Below are positions 53,485 through 62,808 of a stretch of DNA of 64,000 nt, one piece after another. The position numbers were made by a program, and so were the translations under genes. The first letter of the stretch is position 1, and every line of letters begins with the position of its first letter. The notes below the pieces were generated by a model. It did not search any database. It had not been told where the DNA came from and worked only from the letters and a program-made list of their open reading frames with translations. Origin of the DNA: Mycobacterium saskatchewanense (GTDB lineage Bacteria; Actinomycetota; Actinomycetes; Mycobacteriales; Mycobacteriaceae); contig NZ_AP022573.1 of assembly GCF_010729105.1 (NCBI RefSeq), positions 1,302,001 to 1,366,000 of the forward strand, in the 5' to 3' direction.

Positions 53485-54738
53485 ATGGACACGGGAACCA
53501 CGGCATTCATGTTGTGTTGCATCATCGGCCTCACGGTGATGATTCCGGGCCTCGCCTTGTTCTACGGCGGCATGGTCTCCGTCAAGAGTTCGACCAACAT
53601 GATGATGATGACGTTCGGCGCGGTGGCCGTCGTCGGTGTGCTGTGGGTGCTGTTCGGCTTTTCGATGTCGTTCGGGACGTCGTATGGGGGCCTCGTCGGG
53701 AGCTTCACCGAATTCCTCGGCATGAAGAACCTGACCAAGCCGATGACGACGATCAATGGGCTGCCAGTCAGCCTGTTCGCCCTCTTCCAGGCGCTGTTCG
53801 CGGCGATCACCGTCGCGCTGGTGTCCGGCGCCGCGGCCGACCGGATGAAGTTCAGCGCCTGGATGGCGTTCGCGACGGCATGGGCGGTCCTCGTCTACTT
53901 CCCCGTCGCGCACTGGGTCTTCGCCGTCGACGGCGTCGTCACACCGGACGCCAAGGGCGGATGGATCGCCAACAAGCTCAAGGCCATTGACTTCGCCGGC
54001 GGAACGGCCGTGCACATCAACTCCGGCGCCGCGGCGCTGGCGGTCGCCATCGTGCTGGGCAAGTCGTTGGGCTTCGGCAAATTCCGCAAGCCGCACAACG
54101 TGCCGCTGACCTTGCTCGGCGCGGGCTTACTGTGGGCCGGCTGGTATGCGTTCAACGGCGGATCGGCGCTCGCCGCCGGCACGTCGGCCGCGATCGTGAT
54201 GGTCACGACGTTCACCGCGACGTGCGCGGCGACCCTGGCGTGGCTTGCCGTCGAGAAGGTCAAGGACGGCCACGTCACCGGTGTCGGCGCCGCGTCGGGC
54301 GCGGTGGCCGGTCTGGTCGCCATCACCCCCGCCTGCGGAGCGGTCACGCCGGTCGGCTCGATCTTCCTCGGGTTGATCGCCGGCGCGATATGCCCTCTGG
54401 CCGTGGGGCTCAAGGCCCGATTCGGCTACGACGACTCGCTCGACGTCGTCGGCGTTCACCTGGTCGGCGGCATTCTCGGTACCCTGCTGATCGGGTTTTT
54501 CGCCAGCGCGAGCATGCCGAACCAGGTCGACGGGCTGTTCTACGGCGGCGGCGCCGACCAGCTGTGGAAGCAGGCGATCGCCGCCGGCGCGGTGATGACC
54601 TACTCGTTCGTGGTGGCGTTCGTCATCGCGCTCGTCATCAAGAAGACGATGGGCATCCGCATTTCCGCGGACGAAGAGGAAACGGGCATCGACACCAAGT
54701 ACCACCGCGACGCGGCGTACGAACTTCTGCCCGCCTGA
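53485..54738 (+). CDS. amt: ammonium transporter
   Basis: 417 aa, about eleven transmembrane helices. Amt signatures include SGAAADRMKFSAW and DFAGGTAVHINSGAAAL with the first pore His. The second pore His is in VVGVHLVGGILGTLL. It passes ammonium or methylammonium inward. ATG 53485 is chosen because AGGAGGT at 53474-53480 has normal spacing to it, while GTG 53479 lies inside that site. It is first in an operon with a glutamine-synthetase-like gene. It has a short cytosolic C-tail with acidic residues. Confidence 0.95.
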   Translation: MDTGTTAFMLCCIIGLTVMIPGLALFYGGMVSVKSSTNMMMMTFGAVAVVGVLWVLFGFSMSFGTSYGGLVGSFTEFLGMKNLTKPMTTINGLPVSLFALFQALFAAITVALVSGAAADRMKFSAWMAFATAWAVLVYFPVAHWVFAVDGVVTPDAKGGWIANKLKAIDFAGGTAVHINSGAAALAVAIVLGKSLGFGKFRKPHNVPLTLLGAGLLWAGWYAFNGGSALAAGTSAAIVMVTTFTATCAATLAWLAVEKVKDGHVTGVGAASGAVAGLVAITPACGAVTPVGSIFLGLIAGAICPLAVGLKARFGYDDSLDVVGVHLVGGILGTLLIGFFASASMPNQVDGLFYGGGADQLWKQAIAAGAVMTYSFVVAFVIALVIKKTMGIRISADEEETGIDTKYHRDAAYELLPA

Positions 54739-54744
54739 CAGACT

Positions 54745-54779
54745 CCGGCCGGCGCGGATCACTCGCCCGCGCCGGCCGG
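54745..54779 (+). terminator. strong hairpin between amt and the GS-like gene
   Basis: Perfect 13-bp arms, CCGGCCGGCGCGG and its complement, around a 9-nt loop. It begins 6 bp after the amt stop. It probably ends or attenuates part of the amt transcript, or protects its 3' end, so amt could be made in excess of the downstream enzymes. Confidence 0.75.
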
Positions 54780-54820
54780 CCCTTTCCAACGAGATTGACG
54801 CCCAGAAGGATTGACGAAGC

Positions 54821-56122
54821 ATGTCCGACCTCGCGACGCTGGCCGACCAGTCGGGGACCCGGTTCATCCTCACGCTCTTCGTCGACCTGCGGGGCAAGCC
54901 GTGCGCCAAGCTCGTGCCCGTCGAGGCCGTCGACGTCCTCGCCACCGACGGCGTCGGCTTCGCGGGATACGCCGTCGGGGCGATGGGCCAGGAGCCCAAA
55001 GACCCTGACTTGATCGCGATTCCGGACCCGGCGTCGTTCACGCCGATCCCCTTCGTCAAAGAGGGTCTCGCAATCGTGCACTGCGACCCGCACGTCGAGG
55101 GTGAACCCTGGCCCTACGCGCCGCGGGTCATCCTGAAGGCGCTCATCGCGCGGGCCGCCGACGCCGGGTACGAACCCTGGGTGGGGGCCGAGGTCGAGTA
55201 TTTCCTGGTGCACCGTAACGCCGACGGCAGCCTGTCGGTCGCCGATGCCGCCGACACATCAGCGCAACCGTGCTACGACGCCCGCGGCCTGACCCGGATG
55301 TTCGAGCACCTCAGCGCGATCTCGACGGCCATGAACACGCTGGGGTGGTCGAACTACGCCAACGATCACGAGGACGCCAACGGTCAGTTCGAGCAGAACT
55401 TTCAGTTCGCCGACGCGTTGACGACCGCGGACCGCGTGATCACGCTGCGTTACCTGCTGTCGATGTTGGCGTCCGAGCGGGGCATGGTGGCTACGTTCAT
55501 GCCCAAACCATTCGCCGAAAAGACCGGCAGCGGAATGCATCTGCATCTCTCGCTGACCAGCGGTGGCGCACCGGTGTTCCCGGCCGACGAAGACTCCCGC
55601 GGGCTCGGCCTGTCCGAGACCGCCTACGCGTTCATCGGAGGCATCCTCGAGCATGCCCGCGCGTTGCAGGCCGTCGTGGCTCCAACGGTCAACTCCTACA
55701 AGCGCACCGGGGCCACCACGACGGCCTCGGGGGCGTCGTGGGCGCCCAGGATGCCGACGTACGGGGGCAACGACCGCACCCATTACATTCGGGTGCCCGA
55801 TTCCGCGCGCATCGAGCTGCGTGGCGCCGACGGTTCCGCCAACCCATACCTGGCCATCGCCGCAGCACTCGGCGCCGGGCTGGACGGCATCAAGCGCAGC
55901 ACCGATCCCGGCGGCCTCGGCGCGCAGAACCGCCCGGCGTTACCGCCCACGCTGCTGCACGCGCTGGAGAATCTCCAAGCCGATCCCGTGATCACCGGTG
56001 TGCTCGACGCGGCCGGGCAGGGCGTGGCCGACTATTTTGCCGGCCTCAAGCGCGACGAGTTCTTCGCCTACCACGGCAGCGTCACGCCGTGGGAGATCGA
56101 GCAGTATCTGACCGCCTTCTGA
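54821..56122 (+). CDS. glutamine-synthetase-like enzyme (GlnT / gamma-glutamylmethylamide synthetase type)
   Basis: 433 aa. Glutamine synthetase catalytic motifs are VGAEVEYFLV (metal Glu), EDANGQFEQNFQF, FMPKPFAEKTGSGMHLHLS (Lys and His of the ATP/Glu site), and NSYKRTG with RVPDSARIELRGADGSANPYL. It joins an amine to the gamma carboxyl of glutamate using ATP. The group includes both ammonia-using GlnT and methylamine-using GmaS, and sequence alone does not decide between them. The neighbours (three glutamate-synthase-domain proteins and a FAD amine oxidase-like protein) fit either assignment. Confidence 0.88.
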   Translation: MSDLATLADQSGTRFILTLFVDLRGKPCAKLVPVEAVDVLATDGVGFAGYAVGAMGQEPKDPDLIAIPDPASFTPIPFVKEGLAIVHCDPHVEGEPWPYAPRVILKALIARAADAGYEPWVGAEVEYFLVHRNADGSLSVADAADTSAQPCYDARGLTRMFEHLSAISTAMNTLGWSNYANDHEDANGQFEQNFQFADALTTADRVITLRYLLSMLASERGMVATFMPKPFAEKTGSGMHLHLSLTSGGAPVFPADEDSRGLGLSETAYAFIGGILEHARALQAVVAPTVNSYKRTGATTTASGASWAPRMPTYGGNDRTHYIRVPDSARIELRGADGSANPYLAIAAALGAGLDGIKRSTDPGGLGAQNRPALPPTLLHALENLQADPVITGVLDAAGQGVADYFAGLKRDEFFAYHGSVTPWEIEQYLTAF

Positions 56123-56142
56123 GCACGCCAAGGAGACATCCG

Positions 56143-57015
56143 ATGTGTGGAATCGTCGGGCTGCATCTGCGCAACCCGCAACTTTATCCCCGATTGGGGG
56201 AACTTCTCAGCGGCATGCTGTGCGAGATGGGCGACCGCGGCAGCGATTCGGCAGGTGTCGCCATCTACGGCGATCCCGTCCTGTCGCCACCGGGACACGG
56301 TTGTGTCTCGGTGCTGCAGGCCGATCCCGACGTCGCCGACCTGGGTCCCGGTGTCCACGTGCGGCGGCGCGGCGACACCCATCTCGTCACCGCCGACATG
56401 TCACCGCAAGCGCTGCTGGAGACGGTGACCCGCGCCTACCCGCAGGCCCTGATCGCCGGGTTTGGCTCGGACATGGCCGTGCTCAAAGGCGTTGGCCATC
56501 CGCGCCGATTGGTCCGGGAGTGGGACCTCGCCGGCGCGACCGGCTGGCAAGGGGTCGGCCACACGCGTATGGCGACCGAATCGGCCGTGACGCCCGGCGG
56601 CTGCCACCCGTATGCGGTCGGCCCCGAGCAGTGCCTGGTCCACAACGGCTCCTTCGCGAACCACGCCACCATCCGCCGGGAGCTGCGTGCCGCCGGCGTG
56701 CATTTCGACAGCGAGAACGACACCGAGGTCGGTGCGCGCTTCGTTGCCAAGCAACTCGCCGAGGGCCGCGACATCGAGACCGCGCTCAAGGAATTGTGCG
56801 CGAGATTCGACGGCTTCTACACGCTGCTCGTGTCGAACCGCGACTCCTTCGCCGTCGTGCGTGACGCCATCGCGTGCAAGCCGGCCGTCCTCGCCGAAAC
56901 GGACGACTGGGTGGCGATGGCCAGTGAATACCGGGCCCTGGCAGGGCTTCCCGGGGTCGACCGGGCCAAGCTCTGGGAACCCGAACCCGAGGTGGTCTAC
57001 GCATGGCAGAAGTGA
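56143..57015 (+). CDS. class II glutamine amidotransferase, GltB domain 1-like (MgsA/GlxB type)
   Basis: 290 aa. Catalytic Cys2 follows the initiator Met (MCGIVGLH), as in N-terminal nucleophile amidotransferases. GVGHTRMATES, HNGSFANH and NDTEVGARF complete the site. It releases ammonia or a methylamine-type amine from the gamma-amide of its glutamine-like substrate. AGGAGA precedes ATG 56143. It overlaps the next gene by 13 bp. It equals the first domain of glutamate synthase as a separate subunit. Confidence 0.9.
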   Translation: MCGIVGLHLRNPQLYPRLGELLSGMLCEMGDRGSDSAGVAIYGDPVLSPPGHGCVSVLQADPDVADLGPGVHVRRRGDTHLVTADMSPQALLETVTRAYPQALIAGFGSDMAVLKGVGHPRRLVREWDLAGATGWQGVGHTRMATESAVTPGGCHPYAVGPEQCLVHNGSFANHATIRRELRAAGVHFDSENDTEVGARFVAKQLAEGRDIETALKELCARFDGFYTLLVSNRDSFAVVRDAIACKPAVLAETDDWVAMASEYRALAGLPGVDRAKLWEPEPEVVYAWQK

Positions 57016-57698
57016 CGTCCGCGCGGACCTTCGACCTGCGGTCGACGCCGCTGCGCGAGGTGAACGCGGCCCTGCACGACCCGAACGCGCACGGGGAGTA
57101 CAGCATCGCCCACCCCGACGGTGCCCACAACGTCGCCGTCGGAATCGACGCGCCGGCGCGGATAACGATCGACGGCCACGTCGGCTACTACGCCGCCGGC
57201 ATGAATCAGCAGGCGGAGGTCGTCATCATGGGCAACGCGGGCACCGGGGTGGCCGAGAACATGATGAGCGGGACCGTCTGGGTCAGGGGCAACGCGTCGC
57301 AGTCCGCCGGCGCGACGGCCCATGGCGGGCTGCTGGTGATCGAGGGCAACGCGGCCGCGCGGTGCGGGATCTCGATGAAGGGCGTCGACATCGTGGTGGG
57401 CGGCAACGTCGGGCACATGAGCGCGTTCATGGCCCAGGCGGGACGATTGGTGGTGCGGGGCGACGCCGGCGAGGCGCTCGGCGACTCTGTCTACGAAGCG
57501 CGCATCTACGTCCGCGGCGACGTCGCGTCGCTGGGCGCGGACTGCGTCGCCAAGGAAATGCGCGACGAGCACCACCACGAACTGGGTCAGCTGCTGAAGG
57601 CCGCCGGTTTCGACGGTGACGACACCGCGGCCTACACCCGGTACGGCTCCGCCCGCGAGCTGTATCACTTCCACGTCGACAACGCCGCGAGCTACTGA
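57003..57698 (+). CDS. GXGXG-motif protein, GltB domain 3-like (MgsB/GlxC type)
   Basis: 231 aa. Parallel beta-helix repeats of the GltB C-terminal domain are visible: HVGYYAAGMN, MGNAGTGVAENMMSGTVWVRGNA, IEGNAAARCGISMKG, GGNVGHMSAF and RGDAGEALGDSVYEA. The domain is structural and holds the ammonia tunnel in place. It overlaps the amidotransferase upstream by 13 bp and shares TGATG with the FMN subunit downstream, so the subunits are made together. Confidence 0.9.
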   Translation: MAEVTSARTFDLRSTPLREVNAALHDPNAHGEYSIAHPDGAHNVAVGIDAPARITIDGHVGYYAAGMNQQAEVVIMGNAGTGVAENMMSGTVWVRGNASQSAGATAHGGLLVIEGNAAARCGISMKGVDIVVGGNVGHMSAFMAQAGRLVVRGDAGEALGDSVYEARIYVRGDVASLGADCVAKEMRDEHHHELGQLLKAAGFDGDDTAAYTRYGSARELYHFHVDNAASY

Positions 57699-59026
57699 TG
57701 ACATACTCCGCCGACGATCGCGCCCGCCTCGGCCTTCGCGAGTCCGCCACTTACGACCGCCACGCCATCGCCGCCATTCAGCGCGCCGCCGAAACGGGCA
57801 TCTACGACATCCGGGGGTGGGGCGCCAAGCGTCCCCTGCCGCACTTCGACGATCTGCTTTTCCTCGGCGCGTCGATGTCGCGTTACCCGTTGGAGGGCTA
57901 CCGCGAGCGCTGTGGCACCGACGTCGTCCTGGGCGGCCGGTTCGCCAAACACCCGCTGCACCTGGACATTCCGGTCACCATCGCCGGCATGTCGTTCGGC
58001 GCGCTGTCCGGGGCGGCCAAAGAGGCGCTGGGACGCGGAGCCAGCGAGGTCGGCACGTCCACCACAACGGGCGATGGCGGCATGACGCCCGAAGAACGCG
58101 GACAGAGCAAACACCTTGTCTACCAATACCTCCCGTCCCGCTACGGGATGAATCCCGACGATCTGCGCAAGGCGGACGCCATCGAGGTGGTGCTCGGGCA
58201 GGGCGCCAAACCGGGCGGTGGCGGAATGCTCCTCGGGCAGAAGATCTCCGAGCGGGTCGCCGGCATGCGCACCCTGCCCGAAGGCATCGACCAACGCTCC
58301 GCTTGCCGCCACCCCGACTGGACCGGGCCCGACGACCTGGCCATCAAGATCAACGAATTGCGGGAGATCACCGACTGGGAGAAGCCCGTCTACGTCAAGA
58401 TGGGCGCCAGCAGAACGTATTACGACGTCAAGCTGGCGGTGCACGCGGGCGCGGACGTCGTCGTGGTCGACGGAATGCAGGGTGGCACCGCGGCAACCCA
58501 GGAGGTGTTCATCGAACACGTCGGGATCCCGACGTTGGCCGCCATCCCCCAGGCCGTTCGGGCGCTAGCCGAGCTCGGGGTGCACCGCGAGGTTCAGTTG
58601 ATCGTCTCCGGCGGCATTCGTACCGGGGCGGACGTCGCGAAGGCCCTGGCGCTCGGCGCCGATGCCGTCGCCATCGGGACGGCCGCGCTGATCGCGCTCG
58701 GCGACAACAGCCCGCAGTATGCCGAGGACTACGAAAGGTTGGGCAGCGCGGCGGGTTTCTTCGACGACTTCCAGGATGGCACCGATCCGGCGGGGATCAG
58801 CACGCAGGACCCGGAGCTGTCGGCGCGCCTGGATCCGGTGGTGGGCGGGCGCCGGCTGGCCAACTACCTCCGGGTGCTCACCATGGAGGCGCAGACCATC
58901 GCGCGCGCGTGCGGCAAGGCCCATGTCCTGCACCTGGAGCCGGAGGATCTGGTCGCCGTCACCATCGAGGCGGCCGCGATGGCGCGCGTGCCGCTGGCCG
59001 GCACGGACTGGGTGCCAGGCCGATGA
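57698..59026 (+). CDS. FMN-binding glutamate-synthase domain protein, GltB domain 2-like (MgsC/GlxD type)
   Basis: 442 aa TIM barrel. FMN- and 2-oxoglutarate-binding segments include IAGMSFGALSGAAKEALGRGA, VKMGASRTYYDVKLAVHAGADVVVVDGMQGGT and VSGGIRTGADVAKALALGADAVAIGTAAL. The Fe-S cysteine triad of bacterial GltB is not evident. With the two subunits before it, it would reductively transfer the released amine onto 2-oxoglutarate to make glutamate or N-methylglutamate. It overlaps the next gene by 4 bp. Confidence 0.9.
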   Translation: MTYSADDRARLGLRESATYDRHAIAAIQRAAETGIYDIRGWGAKRPLPHFDDLLFLGASMSRYPLEGYRERCGTDVVLGGRFAKHPLHLDIPVTIAGMSFGALSGAAKEALGRGASEVGTSTTTGDGGMTPEERGQSKHLVYQYLPSRYGMNPDDLRKADAIEVVLGQGAKPGGGGMLLGQKISERVAGMRTLPEGIDQRSACRHPDWTGPDDLAIKINELREITDWEKPVYVKMGASRTYYDVKLAVHAGADVVVVDGMQGGTAATQEVFIEHVGIPTLAAIPQAVRALAELGVHREVQLIVSGGIRTGADVAKALALGADAVAIGTAALIALGDNSPQYAEDYERLGSAAGFFDDFQDGTDPAGISTQDPELSARLDPVVGGRRLANYLRVLTMEAQTIARACGKAHVLHLEPEDLVAVTIEAAAMARVPLAGTDWVPGR

Positions 59027-60207
59027 GCACCGCGGACGTCGTGATCGTCGGCGGCGGGATCGAGGGAGCCGCCGCCGCGTGGGCGCTGAGCCGCCGCGGG
59101 ATCACCGACGTCGTCGTGGCGGAGAGGAGCACCGTCGGGTCTGGAATGACCGGTAAGTCCAGCGGCATCGTCCGGTGCCATTACGGCGTCAGCTCACTGG
59201 CGGCGATGGCGAACGCCGGGGTGGAGGTCCTCGAGAACGCCGAGGAGATTTTCGGCACCGACATCGGCTTCCACCAGACCGGATACGTGGTCGGGGTCGG
59301 TGACCCCGACGCCGAATCGCTGCGCAAGAGCCTGGCCGCCCAACAAGCCGTCGGGGTGCAGACCGAGGAGATCGACCGCTCCGAGGTGGCGCGGATGTGG
59401 CCGTTCGCCGACCTGACACCGTTCGCGGCATTCGGATGGGAGGCCCGCGGCGGCTACGGCGACGCCTATCGCACCGCGCAGGCCTTCGCGGCGTCGGCGC
59501 GCGCCGCAGGCGTGCGAATCCTACAGGGCGCCAACGTGACCGGGCTGACGTCTCGCGCCGGCAGAGCCACCGGCATCCGCCTCGCCGACGGCACCGAGAT
59601 CGCGGCGGGCGCCGTCGTCGTCGCCACCGGCGTGTGGACCCGGCCGTTCCTGGCGCCGTACGGCATCGATGTGCCGATCCGCGTGGTGCGCGAACAGCTC
59701 GTCACCATCGCCCCGGGGGTCGAAACCGGTCCGGTGCCAGTGTTTTCCGATCTCGTCTCGTTGCAGTACGTGCGACCGGAGGTCGGCGGAGACATCCTCT
59801 TCGGCAACAGCGATCCCGCCCTGGTCGAAGACGCCGATCCGGACCGCTACATGAACCGGGCCAGCGAGGCGTTCGTCGAACTGACGGTGGACAAGGTCGG
59901 CGACCGATTCCCGGGGTTCGCGGCCGCGGCGGTCAGCGGCAGCTACGCGGGCTGCTATGACATCACGCCGGACTGGAATCCGGTGATCAGCCGCACCGAC
60001 CTGGACGGCCTGATCGTCGCCGCCGGCTTCAGCGGCCACGGTTTCAAGATCGCCCCCGCGGTCGGCAGGCTGGTCGCCGACCTCGTCGTAGATGGCCACA
60101 GCACCGACGCACACATCCCGGCCGGCGACTTCCGGCTGTCGCGATTCGCCGAAGGCGCACCATTGAGATCGCCATATCCCTATGTCGGCGCCAGCCAGAT
60201 GCGCTAG
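59023..60207 (+). CDS. FAD-dependent amine oxidoreductase (sarcosine-oxidase/DAO-like)
   Basis: 394 aa. The FAD dinucleotide fold is at the N-terminus (VVIVGGGIEGAAAAWALSRRG). SGIVRCHYG, VVVATGVWTRPF, YDITPDWNPVI and AGFSGHGFKIAPAVGRLVADL are typical of the glycine/sarcosine oxidase beta-subunit family. It should oxidise a secondary amine or amino acid. In this operon N-methylglutamate is an attractive substrate. Oxidation would give glutamate plus formaldehyde. That is inference. It is coupled by ATGA to the FMN subunit. Confidence 0.88.
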   Translation: MSTADVVIVGGGIEGAAAAWALSRRGITDVVVAERSTVGSGMTGKSSGIVRCHYGVSSLAAMANAGVEVLENAEEIFGTDIGFHQTGYVVGVGDPDAESLRKSLAAQQAVGVQTEEIDRSEVARMWPFADLTPFAAFGWEARGGYGDAYRTAQAFAASARAAGVRILQGANVTGLTSRAGRATGIRLADGTEIAAGAVVVATGVWTRPFLAPYGIDVPIRVVREQLVTIAPGVETGPVPVFSDLVSLQYVRPEVGGDILFGNSDPALVEDADPDRYMNRASEAFVELTVDKVGDRFPGFAAAAVSGSYAGCYDITPDWNPVISRTDLDGLIVAAGFSGHGFKIAPAVGRLVADLVVDGHSTDAHIPAGDFRLSRFAEGAPLRSPYPYVGASQMR

Positions 60208-60218
60208 ACAGGATAGCG

Positions 60219-60866
60219 ATGAGCGACGTCCCCCTGCTGCGCAACAAGTCAGGCACGGCCCGCGACCGCAACCCCCAGGAGCCGGTCGAGGACCTCGAGT
60301 TCGAGGCCGCGATCGGCCGGAACGTTCGGCAGCTGCGCCTCGCGCAGGGGCTGACGGTCGCCGACATGGCCGCACGGGTGGGCATCTCGAAGGCGATGCT
60401 GTCCAAGATCGAGAACGCGCAGACGTCGTGCAGCCTCGGCACGCTTGCGTTGCTGGCCAAGGGTTTGGACGTCCCGGTCACCAGCCTGTTCCGCGGCGCC
60501 GACGTGGAGCGCCCGGCGGCCTTCGTGAAATCCGGGACCGGCGCCCGCATCGCGCGCACGGGCACGATGAAGGGGCACGAGTACCAGCTCCTGGGATCGC
60601 TGCGCGGTGAACACAAGCGGCTGGAGTGCCTGCACGTCACGCTGTCGGAGAAGAGCCAGACCTATCCGCTCTTCCAGCACCCGGGCACGGAGTTCATCTA
60701 CATGCTGCAGGGCATCATGGATTACAGCCACAGCCGCTCGGTGTACCGGCTGCACGCGGGCGACTCGCTGCAGTTCGACGGCGAAGGCGCGCACGGACCG
60801 GTGGACCTGGTCAAGTTGCCGATCCGGTTCCTGTCGGTCATTGCATTCCCCGACTCCCAGGTCTGA
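60219..60866 (+). CDS. XRE-family regulator with C-terminal cupin
   Basis: 215 aa. The helix-turn-helix (about residues 33-90) includes QGLTVADMAARVGISKAMLSKIENAQ. A cupin domain follows (~110-210), with FQHPGTEFIYMLQGIMDY and LHAGDSLQFDGEGAHGP. This type (PuuR-like) senses small amines or amino-acid derivatives. It is the last gene of the amt operon, 11 bp after the FAD enzyme, and probably gives pathway-specific control beneath general nitrogen control. Confidence 0.9.
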   Translation: MSDVPLLRNKSGTARDRNPQEPVEDLEFEAAIGRNVRQLRLAQGLTVADMAARVGISKAMLSKIENAQTSCSLGTLALLAKGLDVPVTSLFRGADVERPAAFVKSGTGARIARTGTMKGHEYQLLGSLRGEHKRLECLHVTLSEKSQTYPLFQHPGTEFIYMLQGIMDYSHSRSVYRLHAGDSLQFDGEGAHGPVDLVKLPIRFLSVIAFPDSQV

Positions 60867-60884
60867 CGACCCTCAGATTTTCCG

Positions 60885-62096
60885 TCATCCTGCTCCGCTT
60901 GCCGACATCGTCGCCGGGTCGGCGGCAAGGAGAGCCAGCCGCTCGATGGCCCAGGCGGCTTCGAACTGCGCCGCCCGTTCGAGAATCGAATCGTCGAATA
61001 TCGCACGGGGCGAGTGATTCACGGGCGCACCAGGCTTCGTTGATCGGCCCGCTCCCACCATCACGAAGGTCCCCGGCACTTGGTCGAGCACCCAGCAGAA
61101 GTCCTCGGAAAGGCTATAGGGCCGGTCCAGCATTCGGATATGCGGCTCGCCGACCACCGCCGCGGCGACCGACCGTGCGATTCCGGTTTCGGCGGCATCA
61201 CACACGGTCGAGATAGTGTCCTGCCGGACACCTATCTCAACACGCACGCCGTGTGCCGTGGCGATGCCGTGCGCCACGTCGTGCACGATCCGCAGCGCGT
61301 TTTCGGCGGCCGCCGCCGAGAACGTCCGCAGTGTTCCTCCTGCCATGGCGGTTTCGGCGATCACGTTGTGTTGCCTGCCTGCGGCAAGAATCCCGAAAGT
61401 CAGCGTCACCGGCTCGAACATGGAAATAGCCCGACTGAGCGCAACCTGTACCGACGAGACGAATTGCGCCGCCGCGGGTACCGGGTCGGCCGCCAGATGC
61501 GGGGCCGAGCCATGGCCTCCGCGTCCGCGGAAAGACACGGTGACGATGTTCGATCCTGACAGCACCGCACCTGAACCAAAAGCGAAGGTGCCCAGCGGCA
61601 GGTCGTAACTCAGGACATGTATCCCCAGTGCCGCGTTCACTCGTTGGCCGGAGGCTTCGAGGACACCCTCGTCCAGCATCAATTGCGCACCGCCGCAGGC
61701 TTCTTCACCGGGCTGGAACATGAAGACCACGTCACCGTGCAGTTCGTCGCGTCGTGCCGCCAGCTTCCTGGCCGCGCCGACCAGGGCCGCCATGTGGAGG
61801 TCGTGACCGCAGGCATGCATGGCGTCACCCTTCGAAGCGAAGGGCAAGCCGGTGGCCTCCGTGATAGGCAGGGCGTCCATGTCGGAGCGGACCAACACCG
61901 CCGGCCGCGGTTCGTCGCGTTCCGGCCGGGTGCCCCGGAGGACGGCAACTATCGAGCTCAAGGCAGAACCTGTGTGCGTGTCCACACCGAGCCCGCTGAG
62001 TTCGCGCAGCAGGATCGCCTGGGTCTGGGGCAGATTGAGGCCGACCTCGGCACACGCATGCAGCTCGCGGCGCAGGGCCCGGAGTGTGACACTCAC
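60885..62096 (-). CDS. M20-family amidohydrolase (M20D/aminoacylase-like)
   Basis: 403 aa, start GTG. Metal motifs: HACGHDLHMAAL with Cys, His and Asp ligands; FQPGEEACGGAQLM with the catalytic Glu; GIHVLS; and NHSPRAIFDDSIL with the last His. The lid domain has GRGGHGSAPH. The family cleaves N-acyl amino acids and related amides (hippurate hydrolase, IAA-amino acid hydrolase). It is convergent with the XRE gene and coupled by ATGA to the glyoxalase-like gene upstream. Confidence 0.9.
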   Translation of the reverse strand: MSVTLRALRRELHACAEVGLNLPQTQAILLRELSGLGVDTHTGSALSSIVAVLRGTRPERDEPRPAVLVRSDMDALPITEATGLPFASKGDAMHACGHDLHMAALVGAARKLAARRDELHGDVVFMFQPGEEACGGAQLMLDEGVLEASGQRVNAALGIHVLSYDLPLGTFAFGSGAVLSGSNIVTVSFRGRGGHGSAPHLAADPVPAAAQFVSSVQVALSRAISMFEPVTLTFGILAAGRQHNVIAETAMAGGTLRTFSAAAAENALRIVHDVAHGIATAHGVRVEIGVRQDTISTVCDAAETGIARSVAAAVVGEPHIRMLDRPYSLSEDFCWVLDQVPGTFVMVGAGRSTKPGAPVNHSPRAIFDDSILERAAQFEAAWAIERLALLAADPATMSASGAG

Positions 62097-62740
62097 GATT
62101 GCACGGTCCGGGTGGGCGAATCGCCCCTCAACACGATGGTGCCGGCATCAGTCGCGATTTCGACCTGGGCTATGCCACATCCCTCACCGCGACACATCAC
62201 TGGCTGATCGATTGGCTGGCCCGCAAACCAATCGTTAAGAGCGTCTTCCGACTCGCCGATGGTGAGTGCCCGCACGCCGTGCGGTATCACGCGGTGGTCT
62301 GCGCGAAGGTCTTGCGGATGCCCGCTGCCAGCCTCCCGTGCCAACAGGAATGGCAAGCCGGGTGATTCCCGGACGTCCTCCATACCGGCGTGGTCGATGC
62401 CGATTCCGCGGCGGGTGAGCCGACCGATGCTCAGACCGCGGGCCTGGGCGGCCGTCGCCAGGCAGTCCACGCTGACCTCGACCGCCCACCCGGCGAACGC
62501 CTCGTCCCGCTCGTGCAATGCGGCAAGAACGAGTCGCCCGAAAGCGTTGCGCTCCGCGAGCCTGCGATCGTGGGCGGTAACCAGTTCGAGGTAGCCCCGG
62601 CCGAGCGGAACGATGTAGTTGGCCGTTCCCAGACCGTCATGGACACCGCCCTCGACGGCGGCGAGGCCTGCGTTTTTCGCGAGCCGGCGCGCGGAGCGCA
62701 CCGGCTCGCTGGTGGCAATGATGACGTGGTCAAGCCGCAA
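62093..62740 (-). CDS. glyoxalase-like (VOC, Glyoxalase_3 type) protein
   Basis: 215 aa, start TTG; no other start is in a good position. The opening LDHVIIATSEPVRSARRLAKNAGL and ANYIVPLGRGYLELVTAHD match the Glyoxalase_3 type of VOC protein. Function unknown. It is the first gene of a two-gene leftward operon with the M20 amidohydrolase, so it may act in the same pathway. Confidence 0.8.
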   Translation of the reverse strand: MRLDHVIIATSEPVRSARRLAKNAGLAAVEGGVHDGLGTANYIVPLGRGYLELVTAHDRRLAERNAFGRLVLAALHERDEAFAGWAVEVSVDCLATAAQARGLSIGRLTRRGIGIDHAGMEDVRESPGLPFLLAREAGSGHPQDLRADHRVIPHGVRALTIGESEDALNDWFAGQPIDQPVMCRGEGCGIAQVEIATDAGTIVLRGDSPTRTVQS

Positions 62741-62808
62741 GGGCGGGGTACCTTTCTGCCGGTCTGCGACGGGCCGGACGCAACCGCGATAGGCGGCTGG
62801 CCCTAGAC

